64,000 nucleotides of DNA, taken from NCBI GenBank assembly GCA_964236695.1, contig CAXSFU010000010.1:15448-79447 (forward strand), in the 5' to 3' direction. This document shows, piece by piece, positions 10,501 to 18,489 of the stretch. This DNA comes from CAXSEF01 sp964236695 (GTDB taxonomy: Bacteria; Pseudomonadota; Alphaproteobacteria; Acetobacterales; Acetobacteraceae). Under the pieces are notes generated by a model. It ran no database searches, was not told the DNA's origin, and saw only the letters and a list, made by a program, of their open reading frames with translations. Position 1 is the stretch's first letter. Each line of letters begins with the position of its first letter. The translations under genes and the position numbers were made by a program.

Positions 10501-11009
10501 TCGGCGACCTGCGCGCCGAGAAGGGCGCCCGCGCCCGCTCCGACCGCGAGTGGACGCCCAACATCTCCCTCGGCCTGCCGGTGCTGATCCCCGACGTCTA
10601 CGTGCGCGACCTCCCCGTGCGCCTCGGCCTCTACCGCCGCATCGGCGCGCTCGCCACCGACGGGGAAGGCGAGGCGATGGCCGCAGAGCTGGTCGACCGC
10701 TTCGGCCCGCTCCCCGCCGAGGTGGAGAACCTGCTGTCCGTGGTCTCGCTGAAGCGCGAATGCCGCGCCGCCGGCGTGGAGAAGCTGGAAGCCGGCCCGA
10801 AGGGCATGGTCGTGCAGTTCCGCGGCAACAGCTTCCGCAACCCCGCCGGCCTCGTCACCTGGCTCGGCACCCGCGGCAGCACCATGCGGCTGCGCCCGGA
10901 CCACAAGCTGGCGGTGGTGCGCGAGATGGGGGTCGCGGAGCGGGTGAAGCTGGCGCGCGACGTGCTGGGCAACCTCAACCGGATCGCGGGGCAGGCGAGG
11001 GCGGCCTAA
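7533..11009 (+). CDS. mfd: Transcription-repair coupling factor Mfd
   Basis: A 1158-residue translocase that removes RNA polymerase stalled at lesions and recruits UvrA. The N-terminal UvrB-homology region is followed by the RNA-polymerase-interacting domain, where the conserved HQEYGIGRYVGLETL stretch is seen, and a RecG-like motor. The motor has ICGDVGFGKTEVALRA (Walker A), IVDEEQHFGVTHKE (DEEQ box), TLTATPIPRTLQLAL (motif III) and QLRGRVGRGK (motif VI). The C-terminal TRCF domain ends LARDVLGNLNRIAGQ. The length matches the family (E. coli 1148). It is followed directly by a palindrome arm, then by the AT-rich island. Confidence 0.97.
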   Translation: MTATIYGVPEGFDALLLARRRAEHTGGLLHVARDDTRMAKLADTLAFVAPDVEVLRFPAWDCLPYDRVSPNAAIVSERIATLARLTEAQTAPRIVLTTVNALVQRVPPQMVFAGAALDIAQGSLVEIGALTLFLEANGYGRADTVMEPGEYAVRGGIVDLFPAGEAEPIRLDLFGDTVESLRRFDPTTQRSTGAATALVLRPVSEVPLDREGIARFRTAWREIFGQATTEDPIYQSISQGRRHPGMEHWVPLFHDAMETLLDYLPSPAVTLDHQADEVLDRRLEMIADHYDARRTVTREGEVPYRPLSPERLYLDRAQWDAMLAHGPLLEFSPFGRPDGAAGIDAGGRPGPVFAQAAMGPQGASGGSGGGTAGVDSVFRQLGALQAGNEAKGRRTLVAAWSRGSRERIAALLRENGVRAQAAEGWAEAQRVPAGTVGLVTLPLDRGFVADGVAVVGEQDLLGERISRPAKRRKRADQFIAEATEIAEGDLIVHQEYGIGRYVGLETLTVGTAPHDCLRLVYDNDEKLFLPVENIELLSRFGSETQGVSLDRLGGAGWQTRKAKMKQRIQDMAGALIRTAAERRLREATSMTPAEGAWDEFCARFPFAETDDQARAIADVLEDIASGRPMDRLICGDVGFGKTEVALRAAFVAAMTGAQVAVVVPTTLLARQHFRTFTARFAGLPVKIAQLSRMVTAKEAIEVRRGVADGSIGLVVGTHALLAKSIEFAELGMVIVDEEQHFGVTHKERLKALKADVHVLTLTATPIPRTLQLALTGLREMSLIATPPVDRLAVRTFIGPFDHVVAREAIQRERFRGGQIFCVVPRIEDLDRMADRLRQIVPDARMIQAHGRLAPTELERVMTEFGDGKYDILLSTNIVESGLDMPAVNTLIIHRADMFGLGALYQLRGRVGRGKLRGYAYLTWPQSHRLSAAAAKRLDVMQTLDTLGAGFTLASHDLDIRGAGNLLGDEQSGHIREVGIELYQQMLEDAVGDLRAEKGARARSDREWTPNISLGLPVLIPDVYVRDLPVRLGLYRRIGALATDGEGEAMAAELVDRFGPLPAEVENLLSVVSLKRECRAAGVEKLEAGPKGMVVQFRGNSFRNPAGLVTWLGTRGSTMRLRPDHKLAVVREMGVAERVKLARDVLGNLNRIAGQARAA

Positions 11010-11011
11010 GA

Positions 11012-11075
11012 CAAGCAAGGCTGGGCTCTGCCCAGACCCGCCAAAGGCCGGAGGCCTTTGGAAACCTTCACTTAG
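11012..11075. repeat. Family A palindrome, left arm only, flanking the AT-rich island
   Basis: Begins 3 nt after the mfd stop. It holds the hairpin CTGGGC-tct-GCCCAG and the second stem CCAAAGGCCGGAGGCCTTTGG, ending at CACTTAG, which corresponds to the central part of complete copies. Instead of the right arm, AT-rich DNA begins here; the right arm reappears at 11992. Confidence 0.8.
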
Positions 11076-11181
11076 AAATGCTATTTTTTAATGCAAAGTC
11101 TTGCACTGTAACAATACCTATGCGATCTTCTGTTTTAGAGATGGCATACAGCTCTTAATTACAATTGAGAGGAGTAGAGGT

Positions 11182-11931
11182 TTGTTAAGGTTGATATCTC
11201 AAGCCGAATATGCAGGTATGCCTGAGGATAAAATCGAGTGCTTCATATATATAGCTGAAACGGCACTTAGAAATTACGACGCACATCAAATAAATCTAAC
11301 AGATTATGAAGAATCTGCAGATGAATTAGAAAGTCTGCAAATCCAATTGATGGAGAGTGTTGCATCTATCGGTGGTAGATGTGGCTTTAAATACGTCGAG
11401 CCCATTTTATTTGAGGAGGATATCAATGGTAATTCTCGTGAAATCCCGACGGGTAAGGTTTTTAAGGGGTATATAGGTAAAGTTCATCGTGCTTTAGTTT
11501 CCGCTTACGCTGATCAGCGAACCAACTCCAGCCTGGAAGTAACCGATCTACCAACGTCTAGTAGAGAAAGAATAAGAAATTTAATCTCCAGATTACGAAC
11601 AGTTGTGCAGAATTCCGATCTCTCTGATGAGAGGAAGTCAGAAATCTATAAAAACATAGATAAAATGGAGAGCTATGTTAGTAATAGAAAAATAAATGTT
11701 CTGCACTTTTTATTTGCAGTGAGCTTAGTCGCAAGTGTAGTGCAGTTTGCAGCCGACACCACTACCTTAGCTAAAGATGGGCCAGAAATACTCACTAAGC
11801 TGGCAGCACATTTTGGAAGTGACAAAAAAATTTCCGAAGATATGAATAAGAGAATTCAAGGGGCTGAAGTCCCAATGATTTCAGGTCCTGAGAGTAACTT
11901 TGAAGATCTTCAATCCCCATCCATCGATTAG
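11182..11931 (+). CDS. Unknown AT-rich gene, probable membrane-anchored protein of foreign origin
   Basis: Not recognised. About 249 residues. The frame is open from 11101, but the upstream part has no good start. The TTG at 11182 lies 7 nt after GAGAGGAG, and an ATG at 11218 is the alternative. Composition is completely unlike the neighbours: 13 of 60 bases are G/C at 11641-11700 against 47 of 60 at 8821-8880 in mfd. The protein is Glu/Asp/Ile/Asn-rich and mostly helical, with repeated Arg/Lys-Glu patterns. A single hydrophobic segment (VLHFLFAVSLVASVVQFAA) lies about 60 residues from the C terminus, followed by a polar tail. Codons such as aga, ata and tta, avoided elsewhere, are frequent. 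It is a lone gene with no phage or transposase genes beside it. It could be a defence or toxin-like cargo gene, but nothing in the sequence proves this. Confidence 0.6.
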   Translation: MLRLISQAEYAGMPEDKIECFIYIAETALRNYDAHQINLTDYEESADELESLQIQLMESVASIGGRCGFKYVEPILFEEDINGNSREIPTGKVFKGYIGKVHRALVSAYADQRTNSSLEVTDLPTSSRERIRNLISRLRTVVQNSDLSDERKSEIYKNIDKMESYVSNRKINVLHFLFAVSLVASVVQFAADTTTLAKDGPEILTKLAAHFGSDKKISEDMNKRIQGAEVPMISGPESNFEDLQSPSID

Positions 11932-11991
11932 AAAACCAGAGTCGGAACTATACACATTACACGATAACTTAAATCTTAAGAAGATTATGCT

Positions 11992-12027
11992 CTCGGCAGG
12001 TCCGGGCAGAGCCCGGCCTTGCTTGCT
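11992..12027. repeat. Family A palindrome, right arm only, flanking the AT-rich island
   Basis: Carries GGTCCGGGCAGAGCCCGGCC followed by TTGCTTG, the reverse complement of the arm type seen at 11012 with compensating stem changes. It lies just before the otsA stop. With 11012-11075 it makes an inverted-repeat pair about 0.9 kb apart around the AT-rich gene. Confidence 0.75.
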
Positions 12028-13503
12028 CTAGATCGGTATCCGCCTCGCGTTCATCGGCGCTGCCCGCGCCAGCGCCTCAGCCGGCAGCGTGACCCTCTGC
12101 TCCCCGCCTCCCGCCATCGGCGCCACCCGCACCGACGTTCCTCGCAGCAGGGCCGCCAGGAACCCGCGCCCCCACGCCACTGCCGACGTCCCCTCGATCG
12201 CGCCCCACAGGTCGCGCCAGCGGTCCTGCCGCTCGGCCAGCGGCATGCACAGCGCCTGGTCCAGCGCGTCCGCCAGCTCGTCCGGGTCGTGCGGGTTGAC
12301 CAGCAGCGCCGCCGTGAGCTGCTGCGCCGCGCCGGCGAAGCGCGACAGCACCAGCACGCCCGGGTCCTGCGGGTCCTGCGCCGCGACATACTCCTTGGCA
12401 ACAAGATTCATCCCGTCGCGCAGCGGAGTGACATAGCCGACGCGGGCCTCGCGCATGAAGCCGGCCATCGAGTCCCGCGACCCGCCGTGGGCGAGCAGGC
12501 GCAGCGGCGTCCAGTCCGCCTCCCCCCACTCCGAGTTGATCGCCCCCGCCTCGTGGTCGATCGCCAGGCGCAGGTCGCGATACGCCGACACGTCCTTGCG
12601 GCTCTCTGCCGCGATCTGCAGGAAGGTGGCGCGGCGCCGCCAGTCCGGCCGGGTCTCCAGCAGGCGGCGGAAGCCGGCGAGGCGCTGCGGCAGCCCCTTG
12701 GTCGGGTCCATGCGGTCGACGCCGAGTACGAGCCGCTGCCCCTGCAGGCTGCGCCTGAGACGCTCGGTGGCCGGGGTGCGCCAGGCCTCGTCGGCGGTGC
12801 GGGCGAAGTCGCGCGCGTCGATCTCCACCGGGAACGCCCCGAGCCGCACGTGGCGGTCCGCGACCCGCAGCCCGCCATCGGTCCGAACCGCGCCGCCGAG
12901 CCGCTGGGCGGCACTCGCGAAATTCTCCACGTCGTTGGGCGTCTGGAAGCCGAGCAGGTCGGCGGCGAGCAGGTCGCGCACCAGGGCGCCGGCCTCGGGC
13001 ACGCTGGCCAGCATGTCCGGCCCGGGGAACGGGATGTGCAGGAAGAAGCCGATCGGCGCGCGCACGCCCCGCGCCCGCAGCATCGCCGGCATCGCCATCA
13101 GGTGGTAGTCGTGCACCCAGATCGCGTCCGTGGACCGCAGCAGCGGCACCAGCGCCTCGCTCAGCCGCTCGTTGACCTGTCGGTACACGGCCGCCGCGCG
13201 ACGGTCGTAGACCATGTGCTCCGGCATCGAGTGCAGCAGCGGCCACAGCGTGCCGTTGGAGAAGTCGTTGTAGTAGCGCTCGTGCTCGTCGCGGGTCAGG
13301 TCGACCGTGGCGTACTGGATCGCGCCGTCCACGACGATGCCGACCTGGCGCGGCGCGTCGTCACAGACCTTGCCGCTCCAGCCGAACCAGACCCCGCCGC
13401 GGCGCTGCATCAGCCCGTGCAGCGCCACCGCCAGCCCGCCGGCCTGGGTTCCCGCGCCGCTCGGCACGGGAACCCGGTTCGACACCACGACAATCCGGTT
13501 CAT
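12028..13503 (-). CDS. otsA: Alpha,alpha-trehalose-phosphate synthase (UDP/GDP-glucose forming)
   Basis: A 491-residue GT20 glycosyltransferase that makes trehalose-6-phosphate from nucleotide-glucose and glucose-6-phosphate. Visible are the start MNRIVVVSNRVPVP with the AGGLAVAL glycine loop, IWVHDYHLMAMP, a GFFLHIPFPG segment, LGVDRMDPTKGLPQRL, and TPLRDGMNLVAKEYVAAQ, which carries the nucleotide-sugar-binding acidic residues. It is the last gene of the minus-strand glucan cluster, and its ATG shares one base with the treY TGA. No otsB phosphatase gene is in the window, so that step must be encoded elsewhere. In alphaproteobacteria otsA is often controlled by the general stress sigma factor, whose locus lies at the other end of this cluster. 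Confidence 0.95.
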   Translation of the reverse strand: MNRIVVVSNRVPVPSGAGTQAGGLAVALHGLMQRRGGVWFGWSGKVCDDAPRQVGIVVDGAIQYATVDLTRDEHERYYNDFSNGTLWPLLHSMPEHMVYDRRAAAVYRQVNERLSEALVPLLRSTDAIWVHDYHLMAMPAMLRARGVRAPIGFFLHIPFPGPDMLASVPEAGALVRDLLAADLLGFQTPNDVENFASAAQRLGGAVRTDGGLRVADRHVRLGAFPVEIDARDFARTADEAWRTPATERLRRSLQGQRLVLGVDRMDPTKGLPQRLAGFRRLLETRPDWRRRATFLQIAAESRKDVSAYRDLRLAIDHEAGAINSEWGEADWTPLRLLAHGGSRDSMAGFMREARVGYVTPLRDGMNLVAKEYVAAQDPQDPGVLVLSRFAGAAQQLTAALLVNPHDPDELADALDQALCMPLAERQDRWRDLWGAIEGTSAVAWGRGFLAALLRGTSVRVAPMAGGGEQRVTLPAEALARAAPMNARRIPI

Positions 13504-16301
13504 CAGACCTCCAGCACCGCCACCGGCAGGCGCGCCAGGAGCCCGGACAGCGCGAGCCTGCCGGCCGGCGCCATCCTGTCCTCCGCCCCGCCGCCCAGGA
13601 CGTTCCTGGCGCCACGTTCAGCGAGGCTACGCGGCAGAACTATGGCGGTTTCAAGCCACGCCTCCGGCTCAACAAGCGGTGTTGTGCCGATCCCAGCCGC
13701 CACCGCGAGCCGCGTCGCCACCACGATCGCCGCGCGTTCGCCCTCGGTGCGGGCGAAGGCGAGGACGTGCTCTGCCAGCGGCCCCTCCACCTTGAGCGGC
13801 AGGTAGGCTCCCTCGGTGAACAGCCCGGGCGCGCGCGCCCGCAGCGCCAGCACGCGCGCGATCACCGCCTGCTTGACCCGCCCGTCGTGCCAGTCCGCCA
13901 TCAGCGCCTCCGGCGCCAGCCCCGCCGCCAGCGACGCCTCGCGCGCCGCGAAATCCACCGGCCGCCGGTTGTCCGGATCGACCAGCGATAGATCCCAGTA
14001 CTCGCACCCCTGGTAGAGGTCTGGGATGCCAGGCGCGGTCATGCGCAGCACGGCCTGCGACAGCCCGTTCAGGCAGCCCGCGGGAGCGATGCGCGCCACC
14101 AGCGCCGCGATCTCCGCGCCGACGTGCGAGGCGCGGTCTGGGTCGAGCACGCCCGCCAGGAAGTCGCGGCACGCCTGCTCGTACGCCTCGTTCGGCACCG
14201 ACCAGCCCGAGCGCCGCTTGCCCTCGCGCAGCGCCTTCTCCAGCCACCCCTCGACGCGCGTGCGCAGCGCCGCCAGGCCGTCCGCGTCCTTGGGGTCGAG
14301 GTCGGGCGGCCAGGCGCCGACCAGCGTCTGGTAGATCATCAGCTCGTCGCAGGCGTCCGGCGCCGCCCCGTCCTCCAGGTCGCGGCGCAGCGGCGCGTTG
14401 AGCCGGGTCCACCGGGTGATCGCCGCCTCCCACTCCCCGGGGATCTCCGACAGCACGGCGAGGCGGATGCGGTTGTCCTCGCCGCGCTTGTGGTCGTGGG
14501 TCGCGGTCCCCAGCAGGGCGCGGGGGAAGCGCTTCTGCCGCTCGCGGTTGATGGCGTGGAACCCGGCGGGGGCGAGGGCGAACTGCGACGGCTCGCTGCC
14601 GACCTCGTTGCGCGAGATCAGCCGGCCGAAGCGGTAGAACGCGGTGTCCTCGACCGACTTCGCCGCCGTCGGCGAGGACAGCTGCTGGAACCGCACCATG
14701 GCGCGCAGCCGCTCGCGCCGCCGGCTGCCCGCCGGCACGTGGCGCAGGTCCTCGCCGGACAGCCAGCCCGCCACCAGGTCCAGCAGCCGGGTGCCGGTGG
14801 CGGGCACCGTGCGCCGCGCCCCAGCGATCGCCCAGTCCATCGCCTGCCGGTCGGTGTCGCTCAGCCCGCCCGGCCCGGCGTAGACGCGATACACCCGGAA
14901 GTGCACGAGGATCTCGATCAGCACGCGCTGGATCGCCGTCACCGTGTAGTCGCGCGTCTTCAGGTCGCGCCGCGCGATGCGGTGCAGCGCCACGGAGGTC
15001 GCGTACAGCTCCGACGCGAGGCTGTCGCGCAGGATCTGGCGCCGCGCCGAGCGCGCCTCCTCCTCGAAGTGCCCGGTGCGCCCGGTGTGCGCGCTCCAAA
15101 GCTCAGTCAGCGGTGCCTCGCCCGCCGGATCGTGCAGCACCGCGGCCACGTCGTTCATGAAGTCGTAGCCGGTGGTGCCGTCGGTCAGCCAGTCCGTCGA
15201 CAGCCGCTCGTGCGTGGCCAGGATCTTCTCGATCCAGATCACCGGCTGGGCGTGCGACAGCCCCGCCGGCCGCTGCGCGGTCAGCGCGTCGAGCCGGCGG
15301 CGCAGCTTGCGGCAGTACTCGCGCGGCGCCGCCAGCCCATCGACGTGGTCGATGCGCAGCCCGTCGATCAGCCCTTCCGCGTACAGGGCGAACACCGTCT
15401 CGTGGGTGGCGTCGAACACCGGCGCCAGCTCGGCGCGGATGCCGGCCAGCCCGTTGACGTCGAAGAACCTCCGCCAGTTGATCTCGTCCGACGCCGCCCG
15501 CCACCACGCCAGCCGGTAGTTCTGCCGCTCCAGCAGCCGGTGCAGCCGCTCGCGCCCCGCCGGGTCCTTCGCGTCGTAGCCGCGCAGCGCCTCGCGCGTC
15601 GCGGCCACGTTCTCCGGCAGGCGCAGCGCCTCGTGCAGCGCGCCGGCCGCCTCGCGCATCTCTGCCCGGTCGCCGCCCGGCAGGTCGGCGAAGGCGCGCG
15701 CCACCTCCTCGAGCTGCCCGCCCTCGGTGAGCAGCACCGCCGCGTAGTCGCGCGGGCTGACCGGGAAGCGGTTGCCGAAGTAGTCGACGTACAGCTTGCC
15801 CAAGCCCTCGTCGAGGTTGAGCGTCAGCTCGCCCGCCTCCAGCGCCTCGCCGTAGGCGCTGCCCAGGAACGGCGCCAGCATCCGCCCGCGCAGGGTCGGA
15901 TCGGGCGGGTCCCAGTCGATGTCGAACGTCTCGGCATACGGGCTGGCGCGCCCCCACTCCAGCACGTCCTGCCACCAGTCGTTCTCGCCGGTGCCGACGC
16001 CCATGTGGTTGGGCACGATGTCCAGGATCAGCCCCATGCCGTGCGCGCGCAGCGTGGCCACCATGCGCTCCAGCGCCGGACGCCCGCCCAGCTCCGGGTT
16101 GATCCTGTTGTGGTCGACGATGTCGTAGCCGTGCGTCGACCCCTTGCGGGCCTGCAGCAGCGGCGAGGCGTACAGGTGGCTGATGCCCAGGCTGTCGAAG
16201 TACGGGACGAGCGCGGTCGCGTCGTCCATGGTGAAGTCCTTGTGGAACTGCAGCCGCGCGGTCGCGGACAGCGGCTTTGCCGCGGGGTCGGACTGGGTCA
16301 T
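13503..16301 (-). CDS. treY: Maltooligosyltrehalose synthase (GH13)
   Basis: A 932-residue intramolecular transglucosylase that converts the reducing end of malto-oligosaccharides to an alpha,alpha-1,1 (trehalose) linkage. GH13 features are YASPLLQARKGSTHGYD near the N terminus, LILDIVPNHMG (region I), DGLRIDHVDGL (region II, nucleophile Asp), VIWIEKILATHE (region III, Glu) and GTATHDHKRGEDNR (region IV, Asp). Length suits the family. I chose the ATG at 16301 over one 30 nt upstream because the extra N terminus would be encoded by the flanking repeat. It works with treZ, two genes upstream, to release trehalose from glycogen. The stop overlaps the otsA start. Confidence 0.95.
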   Translation of the reverse strand: MTQSDPAAKPLSATARLQFHKDFTMDDATALVPYFDSLGISHLYASPLLQARKGSTHGYDIVDHNRINPELGGRPALERMVATLRAHGMGLILDIVPNHMGVGTGENDWWQDVLEWGRASPYAETFDIDWDPPDPTLRGRMLAPFLGSAYGEALEAGELTLNLDEGLGKLYVDYFGNRFPVSPRDYAAVLLTEGGQLEEVARAFADLPGGDRAEMREAAGALHEALRLPENVAATREALRGYDAKDPAGRERLHRLLERQNYRLAWWRAASDEINWRRFFDVNGLAGIRAELAPVFDATHETVFALYAEGLIDGLRIDHVDGLAAPREYCRKLRRRLDALTAQRPAGLSHAQPVIWIEKILATHERLSTDWLTDGTTGYDFMNDVAAVLHDPAGEAPLTELWSAHTGRTGHFEEEARSARRQILRDSLASELYATSVALHRIARRDLKTRDYTVTAIQRVLIEILVHFRVYRVYAGPGGLSDTDRQAMDWAIAGARRTVPATGTRLLDLVAGWLSGEDLRHVPAGSRRRERLRAMVRFQQLSSPTAAKSVEDTAFYRFGRLISRNEVGSEPSQFALAPAGFHAINRERQKRFPRALLGTATHDHKRGEDNRIRLAVLSEIPGEWEAAITRWTRLNAPLRRDLEDGAAPDACDELMIYQTLVGAWPPDLDPKDADGLAALRTRVEGWLEKALREGKRRSGWSVPNEAYEQACRDFLAGVLDPDRASHVGAEIAALVARIAPAGCLNGLSQAVLRMTAPGIPDLYQGCEYWDLSLVDPDNRRPVDFAAREASLAAGLAPEALMADWHDGRVKQAVIARVLALRARAPGLFTEGAYLPLKVEGPLAEHVLAFARTEGERAAIVVATRLAVAAGIGTTPLVEPEAWLETAIVLPRSLAERGARNVLGGGAEDRMAPAGRLALSGLLARLPVAVLEV

Positions 16302-16330
16302 GCGGACGGCTTTCGCTCGGGAGGAAGGCA

Positions 16331-16462
16331 AGAAAGGCCAGGGGCTCCGCCCCTGGACCCCGCCAAAGGCAGGCCTCTGGAAACCGATTTACTTAAATAA
16401 AGCCGGTCCAGGGGGGCTTCCCCCTGGCGGGGTCCAGGGGCAGAGCCCCTGGCCTTGCCTCC
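16331..16462. repeat. Intergenic palindromic module, family A (full copy)
   Basis: Between malQ and treY, inside an otherwise tightly packed minus-strand operon. Hairpin CCAGGGGC-tcc-GCCCCTGG, second stem around CCAAAGGC, centre ACTTAAATAAAG, then the inverted right arm ending CAGAGCCCCTGGCC. It may cause partial termination or stabilise an mRNA end between the two genes. Confidence 0.85.
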
Positions 16463-16473
16463 GGCCGCAAACC

Positions 16474-18489
16474 TCATGCGCGGCTCCTCGCGCCGCCACG
16501 CCGGGCGGCGTCGAGCGCGCGCAGCCGCGCAGCGACGCCAGGCGAGTCGAGCAGGGTGGCGGCCTCGCCCGGCAGCCGGCGCTGCCAGTTCGGGTGGCCC
16601 TCCGTGGTGCCCGGCAGGTTGGGCTGCTCCACCAGCGCGAGCGCGTCCTCCACCGGCAGCATGACCAGCTCGCTGGCCGCACCGCCCACGTGCACGCACG
16701 CCGCGTCGGCCACCGCGTCGCCGTCCGCCTCGCCGGGCGCCGCACCCTGCGCCGCGCCGCTGGCGAGCATCGCGTCCCACAGAGCCGTGCGGTCGCGCGC
16801 CCGTTCGTCGCGCTCCTTGCCCTCGTCTCGCACGAGGTCGAGCCTCGCCCGCCAGTCGATGTCGCGCCCGCGCCACCAGCCGGCCACCGTGGCGAGGTCA
16901 TGCGTTCCGGTCATCGCCGACGCCTCGCGCGTCCAGTGCGCCGGCGGCACGAACTTCTCCGACTTGTCGCGCTCGAACCACAGCACCCGCATGCCGTCGA
17001 TCCCGGCGTCGCGCAGCCGATCCTGGAACCCCTCCGGCACCGTGCCGAGATCCTCTGCCAGCACGATCGCGCGGTGCCGGTGGCTTTCCAGCGCGATCAG
17101 CCGCAGCAGGTCGCGCTCCGGGAACTGCAGGTAGGCGCCGTCCTTCGAGCTGGCGCCTTCCGGCACCACCCACAGCCGGTGCAGCCCGAGCCCGTGGTCG
17201 ATGCGCACGCCCCCGGCATGGCGCAGCGCCGCGCGCAGCATCTCCAGGTACGCGCCGTACCCTCGCTGCGCCAGCCCGCGCGGCGAGAACGCCGCCAGCC
17301 CCCAGTTCTGCCCGTCGCGGCTCATCAGGTCAGGCGGCGCGCCCACCGTCATGCCCAGCAGCGTCTCGTCCTGGCGGCTCCAGCAGTGGCTGCCGCCGGG
17401 ATCGGTGCCGACCGCAAGGTCCGAGATCAGCCCGATCGCCATGCCCGCCCGCCGCGCCGCGTCCTGCGCCCCGGCCAGCCCGCGGTCGGCGGCGAACTGC
17501 ATGTAGGCGTGCGCCGTCACCTCCGCTTCGTGCGCCCGCGCGAACCCGCGCACCGCCGCAGAGCCAGGCGAGCGGAACTCCTCCGGCCAGTCGCGCCAGT
17601 ACCAGGCGTGCCCGTCCGCCAGCATGTGCGCGTGGATCGCCTCGAACCGGGCGTGCTGCTCCAGGCTGTCGCCTTGCGCCGCCCGCCAGGCCTCGAACGC
17701 TTCCCGCGTCGCCGCGTCCATGCCCGCGAACGCGTCGCGCAGCGCGGCCAGCCGCTGCCGCCCCGCCACCGGCCAGTCCACCAGCGCCGCCGCCGACAGC
17801 GCCGCCGCCTCCGCCCCGCCGAAGTCCAGCGGTGCGTGCAGCACGTTGAGCGCCACCCGGCTCGACGGCGAGTACGGGCTGAACCGGTCCGGGTCGGCGG
17901 AGAACTGCGCGTGCACCGGGCTGATGGTCACGGCGTCCGCGCCATGCCCGGCAGCGTTGCGCACGAAGTCGGCGAGCGCCGCGAAGTCGCCGATCCCGCC
18001 GTCGCCCTCGCGGCGCAGCGCATACAGCTGCACGGCCACGCCCCAGGCCGGACGTCCCCCGGTCGCATCGCCCACGGTGAAGCAGCGCCCGGGCGCCACC
18101 GCCACCACGGTACGCGCCTCGCCCAGCGTGACCTCGTGGTAGCCCGGCTCCAGGATCGCGGGGATCACGCAGCCAGCGCCGTCCGCCTCCGCCTGCCCGT
18201 CGAAGCGCCGCCCGTCCTCCAGCCGCATCGCGTAGCGCCCGGCCGCCACCGGCAGCCGGATGCGCTGCCCGGCGACCGCCGTCACCAGCGGCGGCAGGCG
18301 ACGCGCCGCCTCGGCCAGGACCGCCCGGCTGTCGGCCACCGCCGCGTCGTCGCCCGCGTCCAGCCCGAGCGAGCCCAGCACAGCGCGCAGCGTGTCCGCG
18401 CCGACCGCGTGCTCGTGGCCGAACGCGTCGGTCCAGCGCGCCATCACCCCTGCGTCATGCGCCAGCCCGGCCAGCGCGGCGTCGCTCAT
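16474..18489 (-). CDS. malQ: 4-alpha-glucanotransferase (amylomaltase, GH77)
   Basis: A 671-residue disproportionating enzyme that transfers glucan chains and so provides longer malto-oligosaccharides for TreY/TreZ and recycles short ones. Catalytic regions visible: GGVRIDHGLGLHRLW with the nucleophile Asp, IVLAEDLGTVPEGF with the acid/base Glu, and MTGTHDLATVAGWW with the third acid. The SPYSPSSRVALNVLH and NWGLAAFSPRG stretches are typical of GH77. The ATG at 18489 overlaps the treZ stop (ATGA). A longer open frame upstream is treZ read in another frame. Length matches E. coli MalQ (694). Confidence 0.95.
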   Translation of the reverse strand: MSDAALAGLAHDAGVMARWTDAFGHEHAVGADTLRAVLGSLGLDAGDDAAVADSRAVLAEAARRLPPLVTAVAGQRIRLPVAAGRYAMRLEDGRRFDGQAEADGAGCVIPAILEPGYHEVTLGEARTVVAVAPGRCFTVGDATGGRPAWGVAVQLYALRREGDGGIGDFAALADFVRNAAGHGADAVTISPVHAQFSADPDRFSPYSPSSRVALNVLHAPLDFGGAEAAALSAAALVDWPVAGRQRLAALRDAFAGMDAATREAFEAWRAAQGDSLEQHARFEAIHAHMLADGHAWYWRDWPEEFRSPGSAAVRGFARAHEAEVTAHAYMQFAADRGLAGAQDAARRAGMAIGLISDLAVGTDPGGSHCWSRQDETLLGMTVGAPPDLMSRDGQNWGLAAFSPRGLAQRGYGAYLEMLRAALRHAGGVRIDHGLGLHRLWVVPEGASSKDGAYLQFPERDLLRLIALESHRHRAIVLAEDLGTVPEGFQDRLRDAGIDGMRVLWFERDKSEKFVPPAHWTREASAMTGTHDLATVAGWWRGRDIDWRARLDLVRDEGKERDERARDRTALWDAMLASGAAQGAAPGEADGDAVADAACVHVGGAASELVMLPVEDALALVEQPNLPGTTEGHPNWQRRLPGEAATLLDSPGVAARLRALDAARRGGARSRA

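Noticed and set aside
7464..11018. 1184-codon minus-strand frame opposite mfd
   Set aside because: Shadow of mfd with no recognisable domains and atypical composition.
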